A stretch of DNA of 64,000 nucleotides. Source: Alphaproteobacteria bacterium PA2 (GTDB lineage Bacteria; Pseudomonadota; Alphaproteobacteria; Caulobacterales; Caulobacteraceae). Below are positions 37,954-45,802 of the stretch, in pieces (positions within the stretch are counted from its first letter, which is position 1; each line of letters opens with the position of its first letter). Both the position numbers and the translations under genes were made by a program. The notes beneath the pieces were generated by a model. The model saw only the letters and a list, made by a program, of their open reading frames with translations. It did no database searches and had not been told where the DNA came from. The DNA lies in contig NKIZ01000001.1 of NCBI GenBank assembly GCA_002256425.1, forward strand, positions 2,019,001 to 2,083,000, read 5' to 3'.

Positions 37954-38381
37954 GCCGAAACGCGCCGGGAAAGCGCCTGGTTCACCGCCTCATAGTGGGG
38001 AACGAAATCCCGCTGGATCTGCTGCGGCGAAAAACGGTTTGCGATCCAGCCGCCCAGATCCTCCCCGTGCAACAGTCTCACGCCGTCTGCTTCAGGGACG
38101 ATTTCGAAATGGTGGCGGCCATTGAACAGCAACGGAATGGATCCCGACCAAGCCAGGGCCCTTCCGGGTTCGCAGGTCGTGATGGTCACCGTCTGATTGA
38201 TCGTTTTGCCGGGAGACGCGAGGTTCAGGAAGGTCATGCGGACCCTGGCGCCTGGAGCCGCCTGGCCTCTGGCCTTGATGTTGAGCGGGTTCCATTCGTG
38301 ATAGCGGTCAAAGTCCGCCAGGACGGCCCAGACCTGATCAGCCGAATGTCTGAGGAAAATTTCTGTGCGAATGGATGGCAT
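37950..38381 (-). CDS. SRPBCC/polyketide-cyclase-like lipid-binding domain protein
   Basis: A 143-residue START-like fold protein. The opening TEIFLRHSADQVWAVLADFDRYHEWNPL is a standard SRPBCC start, with the hydrophobic pocket strand MTFLNLAS and a C-terminal long helix (FSPQQIQRDFVPHYEAVNQAL). Such proteins bind hydrophobic ligands; the ligand here is unknown. AAGGATC lies six bases before the ATG. It is the only gene on its transcript, unless a longer leader joins it to the region upstream of the lipoprotein gene. It shares its stop CTAG with rsmA. Confidence 0.83.
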   Translation of the reverse strand: MPSIRTEIFLRHSADQVWAVLADFDRYHEWNPLNIKARGQAAPGARVRMTFLNLASPGKTINQTVTITTCEPGRALAWSGSIPLLFNGRHHFEIVPEADGVRLLHGEDLGGWIANRFSPQQIQRDFVPHYEAVNQALSRRVSA

Positions 38382-38396
38382 GGTCGATCCTTGATC

Positions 38397-38425
38397 CGGG
38401 CCTGATCAATAGCTGAGCAGGCCCG
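38397..38425. other. Perfect 8-bp inverted repeat between two divergent genes
   Basis: CGGGCCTG (38397-38404) and CAGGCCCG (38418-38425) are perfect inverted copies with a 13-base loop, 16 bases upstream of the SRPBCC gene start and 130 bases before the lipoprotein gene. It has no T-run. It may be an operator for the divergent promoters or an mRNA hairpin. Confidence 0.5.
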
Positions 38426-38449
38426 TGAAAATTCCGTCCTCACGAAAGC

Positions 38450-38478
38450 TTGATCCGCACCCGTGGTGGCCATAAGAA
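38450..38478 (+). promoter_or_regulatory. Candidate promoter for the Ala/Pro lipoprotein
   Basis: TTGATC (38450-38455) and TAAGAA (38473-38478) are separated by 17 bases, about 75 bases before the lipoprotein ATG. Pattern match only. Confidence 0.35.
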
Positions 38479-38554
38479 TGTTGACTGTCCATCGGCTGAT
38501 TCCGGCTCCGCAGTGGCGTCGGGACCCATCACGGACAACTCGGGAGAGAAACAA

Positions 38555-38815
38555 ATGAAGAAGATCGCCCTGACCGTCGTGGCTCTGGCCGCCGTCGCCT
38601 CGCTCGCCGCCTGCAGCAAGCCTGCTGAAGCTCCTGCCGCTGACGCCGCCGCTCCGGCCGCTGACGCTGCTGCTCCTGCTGAAGCTCCTGCCGCTGACGC
38701 CGCCGCCGCTCCGGCCGCTGACGCCGCTGCTGCTCCGGCCGCTGACGCCGCAATGGCTCCTGCCGCCCCGGCTGCTGACGCCGCCATGGCACCTGCCGCT
38801 CCGGAACACAAGTAA
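38555..38815 (+). CDS. Alanine/proline-repeat lipoprotein
   Basis: An 86-residue lipoprotein with signal MKKIALTVVALAAVASLAAC; the lipid-modified cysteine is residue 20. After it the protein is almost only Ala, Pro, Asp and Glu, built from repeats of PAADAA (six copies, varied) with AMAPAA near the end. GGGAGAG precedes the ATG. It is transcribed alone and ends at an intrinsic terminator, so it is a short monocistronic unit, common for abundant small lipoproteins. The repeats look disordered. I know no function; a role as an envelope spacer is a guess. Confidence 0.8.
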   Translation: MKKIALTVVALAAVASLAACSKPAEAPAADAAAPAADAAAPAEAPAADAAAAPAADAAAAPAADAAMAPAAPAADAAMAPAAPEHK

Positions 38816-38862
38816 GACCACTCGCTCGGCGCCATTGGCTGCCGAGCAGGTCCTACGACGGG

Positions 38863-38890
38863 AAAGCCGCCTCATTGAGGCGGCTTTTTT
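38863..38890 (+). terminator. Intrinsic terminator after the lipoprotein gene
   Basis: AGCCGCCTCA (38865-38874) and TGAGGCGGCT (38876-38885) form a GC-rich hairpin followed by six T's (38885-38890). It is about 50 bases past the stop codon. The stem is palindromic with an A-run on the left, so some activity on the other strand is possible. Confidence 0.85.
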
Positions 38891-39020
38891 GTTGCCTGGC
38901 CGATGGCCTCCATGGGCCAACACCCTGACGCGCCCCTTCCTCAAGGCGGCGGAACTGGCGATCCTGAAATCTGCAATTCGCTCCCCTGACTTCACCAAGC
39001 GGAAGTCGACTTTGGGCATC

Positions 39021-39072
39021 TTGACAGTCACTCCTCGGTAACATACCCATAGTCACCGGTCGGTGACTATGG
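39021..39072 (+). promoter_or_regulatory. tetR promoter with a 12-bp palindromic operator
   Basis: A perfect inverted repeat, CCATAGTCACCG at 39047-39058 and CGGTGACTATGG at 39061-39072, lies 10 bases before the tetR ATG. Its centre ACCGGTCGGT resembles TetR-family operators. TTGACA (39021-39026) matches a -35 box, and a poor -10 (TACCCA at 39044) would lie 17 bases on, overlapping the palindrome. Binding there should block transcription, so TetR autoregulation is likely. Confidence 0.65.
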
Positions 39073-39082
39073 AGAGCGCCTG

Positions 39083-39706
39083 ATGAAAACACCCACCTCG
39101 AGCCGCGACCAGACACGCGAACGGATCCTTGACGCCGCCAAGCGCGTGCTGGCTGAAACCGGGTATGCGAGTTTCGGCGTCAATGCCGTCGCCCGGGAGG
39201 CGGGGTGCGACAAGGTCCTCATCTATCGCTATTTCGGAGGCCTCGAAGGCCTGGCTGAGGCTATGGGCGACAGCCTCTCATTCTGGCTGCCCCAGGGCTC
39301 GCCTGTCACCACCGGAACTTCTTATGCGGAGTCCATGCGCTCAGTCCTTGCCGGCTATCTGGCCGCCCTCAGACAGACGCCACTGGTGAAGCGGATCCTG
39401 TCCTGGGAGTTACTGGAGACAAATGAGCTGACAACCAGGCTGGGCGCAGCAAAATCTATTTCGATACGGAACTGGTTCCAAAACCTGAAGGCCCGGACCG
39501 ACGGCCCGCCACCTGGCATTGACGCCCCAGCTATCAACGCCATCCTGATCGCCGCCGCGCACCATCTGGCTTTGCGTGAAGACAATGACGGCGCCTTCTC
39601 AGGCCTGGACCTGAGGGATCCCCACACCTGGACCCGACTGGACACGGCCTTTGGCCAGCTCATTGAGGCCGCCTATCAGCCAAGCCCGCGACACGGAGAC
39701 TCCTGA
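39083..39706 (+). CDS. TetR-family transcriptional regulator
   Basis: A 207-residue regulator. Residues 8-55 form a TetR helix-turn-helix: RERILDAAKRVLAETGYASFGVNAVAREAGCDKVLIYRYF, where the recognition helix ends in YRYF. The C-terminal half is a divergent ligand domain without a recognisable signature. It is followed one base after its stop by a membrane protein gene, so the pair is probably co-regulated. A perfect palindrome sits in its own promoter. Confidence 0.9.
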   Translation: MKTPTSSRDQTRERILDAAKRVLAETGYASFGVNAVAREAGCDKVLIYRYFGGLEGLAEAMGDSLSFWLPQGSPVTTGTSYAESMRSVLAGYLAALRQTPLVKRILSWELLETNELTTRLGAAKSISIRNWFQNLKARTDGPPPGIDAPAINAILIAAAHHLALREDNDGAFSGLDLRDPHTWTRLDTAFGQLIEAAYQPSPRHGDS

Positions 39707-39707
39707 A

Positions 39708-40430
39708 ATGCCAAGTCTTTCCCATGGCCGTATGGCTGCCCTCCTGCTCCTGCTGTTCCTTGTCCTGGCCAATGTCTCCTACGGCGGGCTTGTCAGCCTG
39801 TTCGGGTATGATGATGTGCTGCGAGAGCCGGTCGCCATCGTCCTCACCCGATTACATGAGGCCGGCCCACGGCTCGTCTGGGCGTGGGCGGGATTTGCCT
39901 GGTCCGCCGTGGTCTTCCTTATAGCTGCACCCGTCATCGCCGCGGCCCTGGAGAAGGAACATGGTCAGGATGTTTCAATCTTCACCTGGTCGGGGGTCGC
40001 CAGTGGACTCGTCCAGGCCATCGGGCTGTTGCGCTGGGTGTTCGTCATCCCTCCCCTGGCCGCAGCCTATGTCGCTTCAGGACCGGGATCTGCCGCGCGG
40101 ACCGCTGCCGAGCAGGTCTATCTGATGCTCAACCAGTATGGTGGCGTCGCCTTGGGTGAGCATCTCGGACAGACCCTGCTGGTCATCTGGACATCAGGTA
40201 TCCTGCTGGCGAGCTGGAAGGCCGGCAGATGGCTGAGGCTCTCGACCGCTCCCGGACTGATTTCCCTGCCCCTCTGGGTACTGGCCCAGACCGAACTTTT
40301 CGCCACCGTCATCCCCGGGCTCCACATTGTGGAGGCCGCGCCTTACGCCTTCATGATCTGGATGGTCTGGCTGCTCGCCCTCGGCGCGGCGCTCGCCATC
40401 GGGAAGCCGTCCGCTGAACGCGGCCTTTAG
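39708..40430 (+). CDS. Multi-pass membrane protein, possibly DUF4386 family
   Basis: A 240-residue protein with about six to seven membrane segments: residues 8-27, 52-75, 85-105, a stretch near 115-135 containing LLRWVFVIPPLAAAYVAS, then segments near 160-180, 195-215 and 225-240. GGEHLGQ-like and WTSGILLASW motifs resemble DUF4386 proteins, which often sit beside TetR genes. The start at 39708 is 1 base past the tetR stop, with GGAGACT before it. Function unknown; it is the likely target of the regulator. Confidence 0.7.
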   Translation: MPSLSHGRMAALLLLLFLVLANVSYGGLVSLFGYDDVLREPVAIVLTRLHEAGPRLVWAWAGFAWSAVVFLIAAPVIAAALEKEHGQDVSIFTWSGVASGLVQAIGLLRWVFVIPPLAAAYVASGPGSAARTAAEQVYLMLNQYGGVALGEHLGQTLLVIWTSGILLASWKAGRWLRLSTAPGLISLPLWVLAQTELFATVIPGLHIVEAAPYAFMIWMVWLLALGAALAIGKPSAERGL

Positions 40431-40578
40431 GGCAGGAACTGCCACTCAATCCGGCGCAGTGGGCGCATCGGCCTGTTCTGATGATGAGCTGACTTGCAGC
40501 GAGGCCGAGGCGCTGTAGGGATGATTGGTCCCGCCGCCATCGCGCATGATCCAGGTCGGGCGCCCGGAGGATACCCCG

Positions 40579-41946
40579 ATGTCGATCGCCCCAGAGCCCG
40601 TGGCAGAAGACCGAAGGTTCTTCGGCCACCCAGCAGGACTGGGCGTCCTGGCCGGGCTGGAGGTCTGGGACCGCATCTCCTTTTACGGGATGCAGAGCCT
40701 GCTGGTTCTCTACATGGTCGGCCAGCTTCTTCTGCCCGGGCATGTGGAAAACATTGCGGGGTTCGCCGGATTCAGGGCCGCCCTTGAGAATGTACTGGGC
40801 CCGCTGTCTACGCAGGCCCTGGCCTCGCAGATTTTCGGTCTCTATGTCGGCCTTGTCGCCCTTACACCCCTGATTGGCGGCTTTCTCGGCGACAGGCTGC
40901 TGGGGCGCAGGAACAGCATCATCATCGGCGCCCTTTGCATGGCCGCCGGTCACCTGTCCCTGGCTTTTGACAGCACCTTTCTCGTGGCGCTTTTGCTGCT
41001 GATCACTGGCGCAGGCTTTGTCAGGGGAAACGTGGCCCCCCAGATCGGCGAGCTCTACAGCACTGAAGATCGGCGTCGGGGTGTCGCCTTTCAGATCTAT
41101 GGCAGCGTCATCAATTTTGGAGCCTTTGTGGCTCCCCTGGTGACTGGCGCACTTGGTCAGGCCTACGGCTGGCACTTCGGATTCGGCTTTGCCGCCGTCG
41201 GCATGATGGTCGGCCTGGTGGTCTACCTGATGGGACAGAAGAACCTGCCCGCAGAAACCCGTGTCGCTCGCAGGGAAAAATCAGCGCCTCTAACCAGACA
41301 GGACCACATCCGGCTGGGATTTCTGTTCGCCATTGTCCCTGGCGCAGCCATGTTCTGGGTCGCCCAGTCGCAGATCTGGAATACCTACAACATCTGGGTG
41401 CGCGATCATCTGGAACTCCGGGTCGCCAGCTGGACCATTCCGATCCCATGGCTCCAATCCCTGGATGGACTGGCGCCTTTCCTGCTCCTGCCTCCGATCC
41501 TGGCGCTCTGGCGCTGGCAGGCTGATCTCCGGGCCGAACCGGATGATTTCAGCAAGATCGCCATCGGATGCCTGATCTTCGGGGCCGCGACCATGTTGCT
41601 GGCCGGGGCACAGTTCTGGATCAATGGCGCCGGGCGCACCCCGCTGGTGGTCGCAATCCTGTTCCACTTCATTTCAAACCTGGGCTGGCTGTTCACGGTT
41701 CCGACCCTGAACAGCCTTTTCTCGCGCCTGGCGCCGAGGTCGATCAACGCCACCATGCTGGGAGTCAACGCCCTGACCACCACCCTGGGAAGCTTCATAA
41801 GCGGCCGTATTGGCGGCTTTTACGAAGTGATGACGCCGGTCGCTTTCTGGAGCCTCCACGCCGCCCTGGTCGCCGGAGGCGGCGTTTCGGTCTGGCTCAT
41901 CGGCCGCCTGTATGCGCGGTCGTTGACGGCCGCCCAAACAGCCTAG
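40579..41946 (+). CDS. Proton-coupled oligopeptide transporter (POT/PTR2 family)
   Basis: A 455-residue major facilitator with about 12 membrane segments. The family signature GGFLGDRLLGRRNSIIIGA is present, as is QIYGSVINFGAFVAPLVTG (FYxxIN motif). Helix 1 reads GLEVWDRISFYGMQSLLVLYM, so the proton-coupling ExxER motif is ExxDR here. The ATG at 40579 follows GGAGG by nine bases. It imports peptides in this family; substrate here is not certain. Its stop shares a CTAG with that of the convergent aldo/keto reductase gene. Confidence 0.9.
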   Translation: MSIAPEPVAEDRRFFGHPAGLGVLAGLEVWDRISFYGMQSLLVLYMVGQLLLPGHVENIAGFAGFRAALENVLGPLSTQALASQIFGLYVGLVALTPLIGGFLGDRLLGRRNSIIIGALCMAAGHLSLAFDSTFLVALLLLITGAGFVRGNVAPQIGELYSTEDRRRGVAFQIYGSVINFGAFVAPLVTGALGQAYGWHFGFGFAAVGMMVGLVVYLMGQKNLPAETRVARREKSAPLTRQDHIRLGFLFAIVPGAAMFWVAQSQIWNTYNIWVRDHLELRVASWTIPIPWLQSLDGLAPFLLLPPILALWRWQADLRAEPDDFSKIAIGCLIFGAATMLLAGAQFWINGAGRTPLVVAILFHFISNLGWLFTVPTLNSLFSRLAPRSINATMLGVNALTTTLGSFISGRIGGFYEVMTPVAFWSLHAALVAGGGVSVWLIGRLYARSLTAAQTA

Positions 41947-42926
41947 TCCTCCGTGTCCACGGAGGCCTGCATGGCGGGAGCATAACGGGGCCCTGTAACG
42001 GTCGATGTATTCACCGTGGCCTCGACGCGCGCCATGATGTCGGCGCTGAGGGTCACACCAGCAGCCAGGGCATTCTCCCGCATATGATCCGGGCTCGTCG
42101 TGCCGGGAATGGACACGATCGTCGGGTCCTTCTGCATCAGCCAGGCCAGACATAGCTGGGCCGGCGTGCAGCCAGCGTCGGTGGCAATGGCTGTGAACCG
42201 GGCCAGCAGCTGAAGGTTGGCCGCAAAGGCTTCGCCCTGGAACCTGGGCATTCCAACCCGGAAGTCGCCTTCGGCCAGTGAGGCCATATCCGTCACGCCG
42301 CCAGCCAGAAATCCACGGCCGACCGGGCTGAAGGCGACAAAGGTCACGCCCAGCTCATGACAGGCGTCCAGCACGGCGATCTCGGGATTTCGGGTCCAGG
42401 GAGAATACTCGGTCTGCAGGGCGGCGATAGGATGGGTGGCGTGCGCCCGCCGCAAGGTCGGTGCAGACACCTCGGACAGGCCGATGGTCCTGATCTTGCC
42501 CTCCCTGACCAGGTCAGCCAGGGCCCCGATGCTCTCTTCGATCGGAATGCGCCTGTCCCAGCGATGGAGATAATAGAGGTCGATGACATCGGTCTTGAGG
42601 CGACGCAGACTGTCCTCGCAGGTCGCCTTCAGGACCTCGGGACTGCCGTTCAGCTCGCGCTGATCACCGCGGCTCAGGCCACACTTGGAGGCCAGGGTGA
42701 ACTCCTTGCGTAGGTCGCCGAGGACCTCGCCCACCAGGGTCTCATTGTGTCCCAGCCCATAGACGGCCGCTGTATCGAGGAAGTTGTAGCCAGCATCCAG
42801 GGCGCCTTTGAGCACCCGCTCCGCCTGCTCCCGGGGCGGCGGAGGACCATAGGCGTGAGACAGGCTCATACACCCCAGGCCAATGGGGAAGACGTCGAAT
42901 GGACCGACCTTGCGTGTTTCAGTCAT
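41943..42926 (-). CDS. Aldo/keto reductase
   Basis: A 327-residue TIM-barrel oxidoreductase, NADPH-dependent. The catalytic tetrad is visible: aspartate and tyrosine in FLDTAAVYG, lysine in ASKCG, histidine in YYLHRWD. GLSEVSAPTLRRA and SIPGTTS are family segments for cofactor binding. The closest family type is YajO/Tas-like or general stress AKR; substrate unknown. It starts 28 bases downstream of tpiA on the same strand, and shares a CTAG at its stop with the POT gene. Confidence 0.92.
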   Translation of the reverse strand: MTETRKVGPFDVFPIGLGCMSLSHAYGPPPPREQAERVLKGALDAGYNFLDTAAVYGLGHNETLVGEVLGDLRKEFTLASKCGLSRGDQRELNGSPEVLKATCEDSLRRLKTDVIDLYYLHRWDRRIPIEESIGALADLVREGKIRTIGLSEVSAPTLRRAHATHPIAALQTEYSPWTRNPEIAVLDACHELGVTFVAFSPVGRGFLAGGVTDMASLAEGDFRVGMPRFQGEAFAANLQLLARFTAIATDAGCTPAQLCLAWLMQKDPTIVSIPGTTSPDHMRENALAAGVTLSADIMARVEATVNTSTVTGPRYAPAMQASVDTED

Positions 42927-42953
42927 GTCTCGGTTCCTCTGGAATGTTTGGGC

Positions 42954-43697
42954 TCAGGCTGCACGAATGATGCCGAGAAAGTCTTCCGCCTTCAGTGAAG
43001 CCCCGCCGACCAGGGCGCCGCCTACGTCCTGCACCTTGAGGATTTCTGCGGCATTGTCGGGTTTGACCGATCCGCCATAGAGGATCGGGGGCCTTGCTCC
43101 GGCCGCTCCGAACACGTCACGGAGTGCGGCGCGAATGGCCACATGGACCTCTTCAATTTCGGTAATGCTGGGCGTCAGTCCGGTCCCGATGGCCCAGACC
43201 GGCTCATAGGCCACCGCGAACGGGTGGTTGGCCACCTCGGAAGGCAGTGAGCCGACGACCTGCCCGACAACGACCTTCAGGGCGTCCCCGGCCCGACGCT
43301 GATCAAGGGTTTCCCCCACACAGACAATCGGTTCCAGTCCGGCCCGCAGGGCCGCCAGCACCTTGCTCGCCACCAGGGCGTCCGTCTCTCCATAGCCAGC
43401 CCGCCGCTCGGAGTGGCCCAGGATCACCAGACTGGCCCCGGCATCGGCCAGCATCTCGGCCGAGATATCGCCTGTATAGGCGCCATGAGTCTCGGCCCGA
43501 CAATCCTGACCTCCGATCGCCACGCCTGATGACTGAAGGGTCTGGGCCATCCGGCTGACAAGGGTTGCGGGCGGGCAGACTGCCACCCGGGCCGAGGCGC
43601 CCGACAAGCCGCCGGCAATGGCCCGCGCCTGATCCAGCGCCGGCTCGGTCCCGTTCATCTTCCAGTTTCCGACGATAAAGGAGGCGGACAAAGACAT
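42954..43697 (-). CDS. tpiA: Triosephosphate isomerase
   Basis: TpiA interconverts dihydroxyacetone phosphate and glyceraldehyde 3-phosphate. The ATG at 43697 gives 247 residues with N11 and K13 in GNWKMNG, the general-acid H95 in ILGHSERR, and catalytic E165 in YEPVWAIGTG. Earlier starts add non-family sequence. AAGG lies about 12 bases upstream. It diverges from ppiD across 179 bases. Confidence 0.97.
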   Translation of the reverse strand: MSLSASFIVGNWKMNGTEPALDQARAIAGGLSGASARVAVCPPATLVSRMAQTLQSSGVAIGGQDCRAETHGAYTGDISAEMLADAGASLVILGHSERRAGYGETDALVASKVLAALRAGLEPIVCVGETLDQRRAGDALKVVVGQVVGSLPSEVANHPFAVAYEPVWAIGTGLTPSITEIEEVHVAIRAALRDVFGAAGARPPILYGGSVKPDNAAEILKVQDVGGALVGGASLKAEDFLGIIRAA

Positions 43698-43876
43698 GCT
43701 GGATTGACCTTTTTTCGAGTCCCGTCCGGGCGAGGTAAGGCAAGTCTGCGGCCGTGTCACCGTCCAAGGGAGGGATACAGCGGCGCCAAGGCGTCAGGGG
43801 CGCTTGCCGGGGGTCGCCATCACCCACTATACCGCGTTCAAAGGCAGGCTCCGCTTCGGGAGCCGGGAAAGGTTTC

Positions 43877-45802
43877 ATGCTCTCGTCATTCCGCACCTTC
43901 GCCAAGTCTCCCTTCGCTGCAGCCCTAATCGCCGTCCTGGTCATCAGCTTTGGAATCTTCGGGGTCAGCGATGTCTTCAAGGGTCAGTTGACCAATGAAG
44001 TCGTCGTGGCCGGCAAGAGGACCATCGACCCCCAGGATTTCAAGATGCGCTGGGACCAGGCCCGGAAGGGACTGGAGCAGCAGTCCGGTCAACCCGTGAC
44101 GACCGAGCTTATGGTGGAAAACCGGTATGATGCGAGGCTGCTTGAAGATCTCGCCAGTCAGGAGGCATTTTCAGCCCTGCTGGAGAAGGTGGGCCTGAGG
44201 CCCTCAGACCAGCTGATCAAGGCGCAGATCGAGAAGATTCCGAATTTCTTCGACCAGGTGTCGGGCCGCTTTGACAAGGTTCTGTATCAGAACACCCTGC
44301 AGCAGAATAACCTGACAGTGGACAAGTTCGAGTCCGGCCTGCGTGACGAGATCGCCCAGACCCACCTTGTGACGGCGATTGTTGATGGTCTGCGCGCGCC
44401 CCGGGCCTTCTCCGCCCTTGGCGCGATCTACATGACGGAAACCCGCAATGTCGGGTACTTTTCAGTGGGACCAGGGGCTGTGCCCCAGGTGGCGCCGCCA
44501 ACAGACGCACAGCTGACCAAGTTCATGCAGGAAAACGCCGCCCGCCTGATGAAGCCTGAGTTCCGGGTTCTGACCGTGGTCCGCTTCAGCCCGGCCATGG
44601 TGGGGGCTAACCTGCCGGTGAGCGAGGCCGATATCCAGAAGCAGTTCGATTTCCGCAAAGACACCCTGAACAAGCCGGAAGTCCGCAGCGTGATCCAGAT
44701 TCCCGGAAAGGACGCGGCCACCGCCAAGACCATCGCCGCCCGACTGTCAAAAGGTGAAGATCCCCGGGTGATCGCCAAGTCCTATGGCGTGGAAGCCATC
44801 GGCTATGCCGAAAAGCCCAAGGCCGCCATCGCTGATCAGAAGGTCGGCGAGGCCGCCTTCGCCATGGCGGTTGGTGCGGTCCAGGTTGTCCAGGGCGATC
44901 TGGGCCTGGCCGTGGTCAAGGTCGTGGGAGTGACAACTGGCCATGTGGCGACCCTGCAGGAGGTACGCCCCATGCTTGAGGCCGAAGCCCGCAAGACGGC
45001 CGCTGCAGAAAAGGTCTACGAACTCAGCCAGAAGTATGACGACGCCCACGCTGGCGGCGCCACCCTGGTGGAAGCTGCCGCCAAGGCGGGAGTCGGGACC
45101 ATCACCCTGGGTCCGCTCACCGAGCAGGGAGTCGACATGCAGGGTCAGCCGGTCAATGGTCTGACCCAGAGGCTTGTACAGTCGGCCTTCGCCTTGCCGC
45201 AGGGCGGCGAGAGCGAGATTGAGGACGAGGGCAATGGCGAAAGCTTCGCTGTTCGCGTTGACCGGATCATTCCAAAGGCCCTCCCCACCCTGGCTGAGGT
45301 TCGCCCCAGGCTCGCTCAGGTCTGGATGGCTCAGGAAATCGCCAAGCGGCTCCGGGCAAAGGCGGAAGAACTGACCAAGCGCGTCGAAAAGGGTGAGTCC
45401 CTGGAGGCCGTGGCCGGGTCGGTTGGCGCCAATGTCTCGCACGTCGTTGGGCTGGATCGCCAGAACGCCGCCCAGAACAAGGATCTGTCGCAGGAATCCA
45501 TGGGCAAGATCTTCGGTCTCAAGGTGGGCGAAGCCTTCAATGGTGAAGACGCCAAGGCGTTCGGCATTGTCGTCGGCAAGGTAGAAGCCCTCCGCGGCCC
45601 TGTTCCGACCGCCCTTGGCCGCATGACCGAGGCGACCCGTCCCCAGCTGACCCAGACCCTGTTCCGGGAAATCGGAACGGACGCCCGCAAGTCGGCGCGC
45701 AACACAATCAAGCCGAAGACCTACCCCAATGTCGCCAGGGTGGCCCTCGGTCTGGAGCCGCTGGACGCAAAAGCGGACAAGGCGCCGGAGAAGAAGAAGT
45801 GA
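43877..45802 (+). CDS. ppiD: Membrane-anchored peptidyl-prolyl isomerase PpiD
   Basis: PpiD is an inner-membrane chaperone facing the periplasm that helps proteins leaving the Sec channel. The 641-residue protein has a short cytoplasmic start, one membrane segment (10-32), a SurA-like chaperone region, and a parvulin domain in the middle (about 240-350), then a long C-terminal chaperone part. The ATG at 43877 follows AAAGG. Its stop overlaps the trpE start (GTGA), tying it to the trp operon. Confidence 0.9.
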   Translation: MLSSFRTFAKSPFAAALIAVLVISFGIFGVSDVFKGQLTNEVVVAGKRTIDPQDFKMRWDQARKGLEQQSGQPVTTELMVENRYDARLLEDLASQEAFSALLEKVGLRPSDQLIKAQIEKIPNFFDQVSGRFDKVLYQNTLQQNNLTVDKFESGLRDEIAQTHLVTAIVDGLRAPRAFSALGAIYMTETRNVGYFSVGPGAVPQVAPPTDAQLTKFMQENAARLMKPEFRVLTVVRFSPAMVGANLPVSEADIQKQFDFRKDTLNKPEVRSVIQIPGKDAATAKTIAARLSKGEDPRVIAKSYGVEAIGYAEKPKAAIADQKVGEAAFAMAVGAVQVVQGDLGLAVVKVVGVTTGHVATLQEVRPMLEAEARKTAAAEKVYELSQKYDDAHAGGATLVEAAAKAGVGTITLGPLTEQGVDMQGQPVNGLTQRLVQSAFALPQGGESEIEDEGNGESFAVRVDRIIPKALPTLAEVRPRLAQVWMAQEIAKRLRAKAEELTKRVEKGESLEAVAGSVGANVSHVVGLDRQNAAQNKDLSQESMGKIFGLKVGEAFNGEDAKAFGIVVGKVEALRGPVPTALGRMTEATRPQLTQTLFREIGTDARKSARNTIKPKTYPNVARVALGLEPLDAKADKAPEKKK

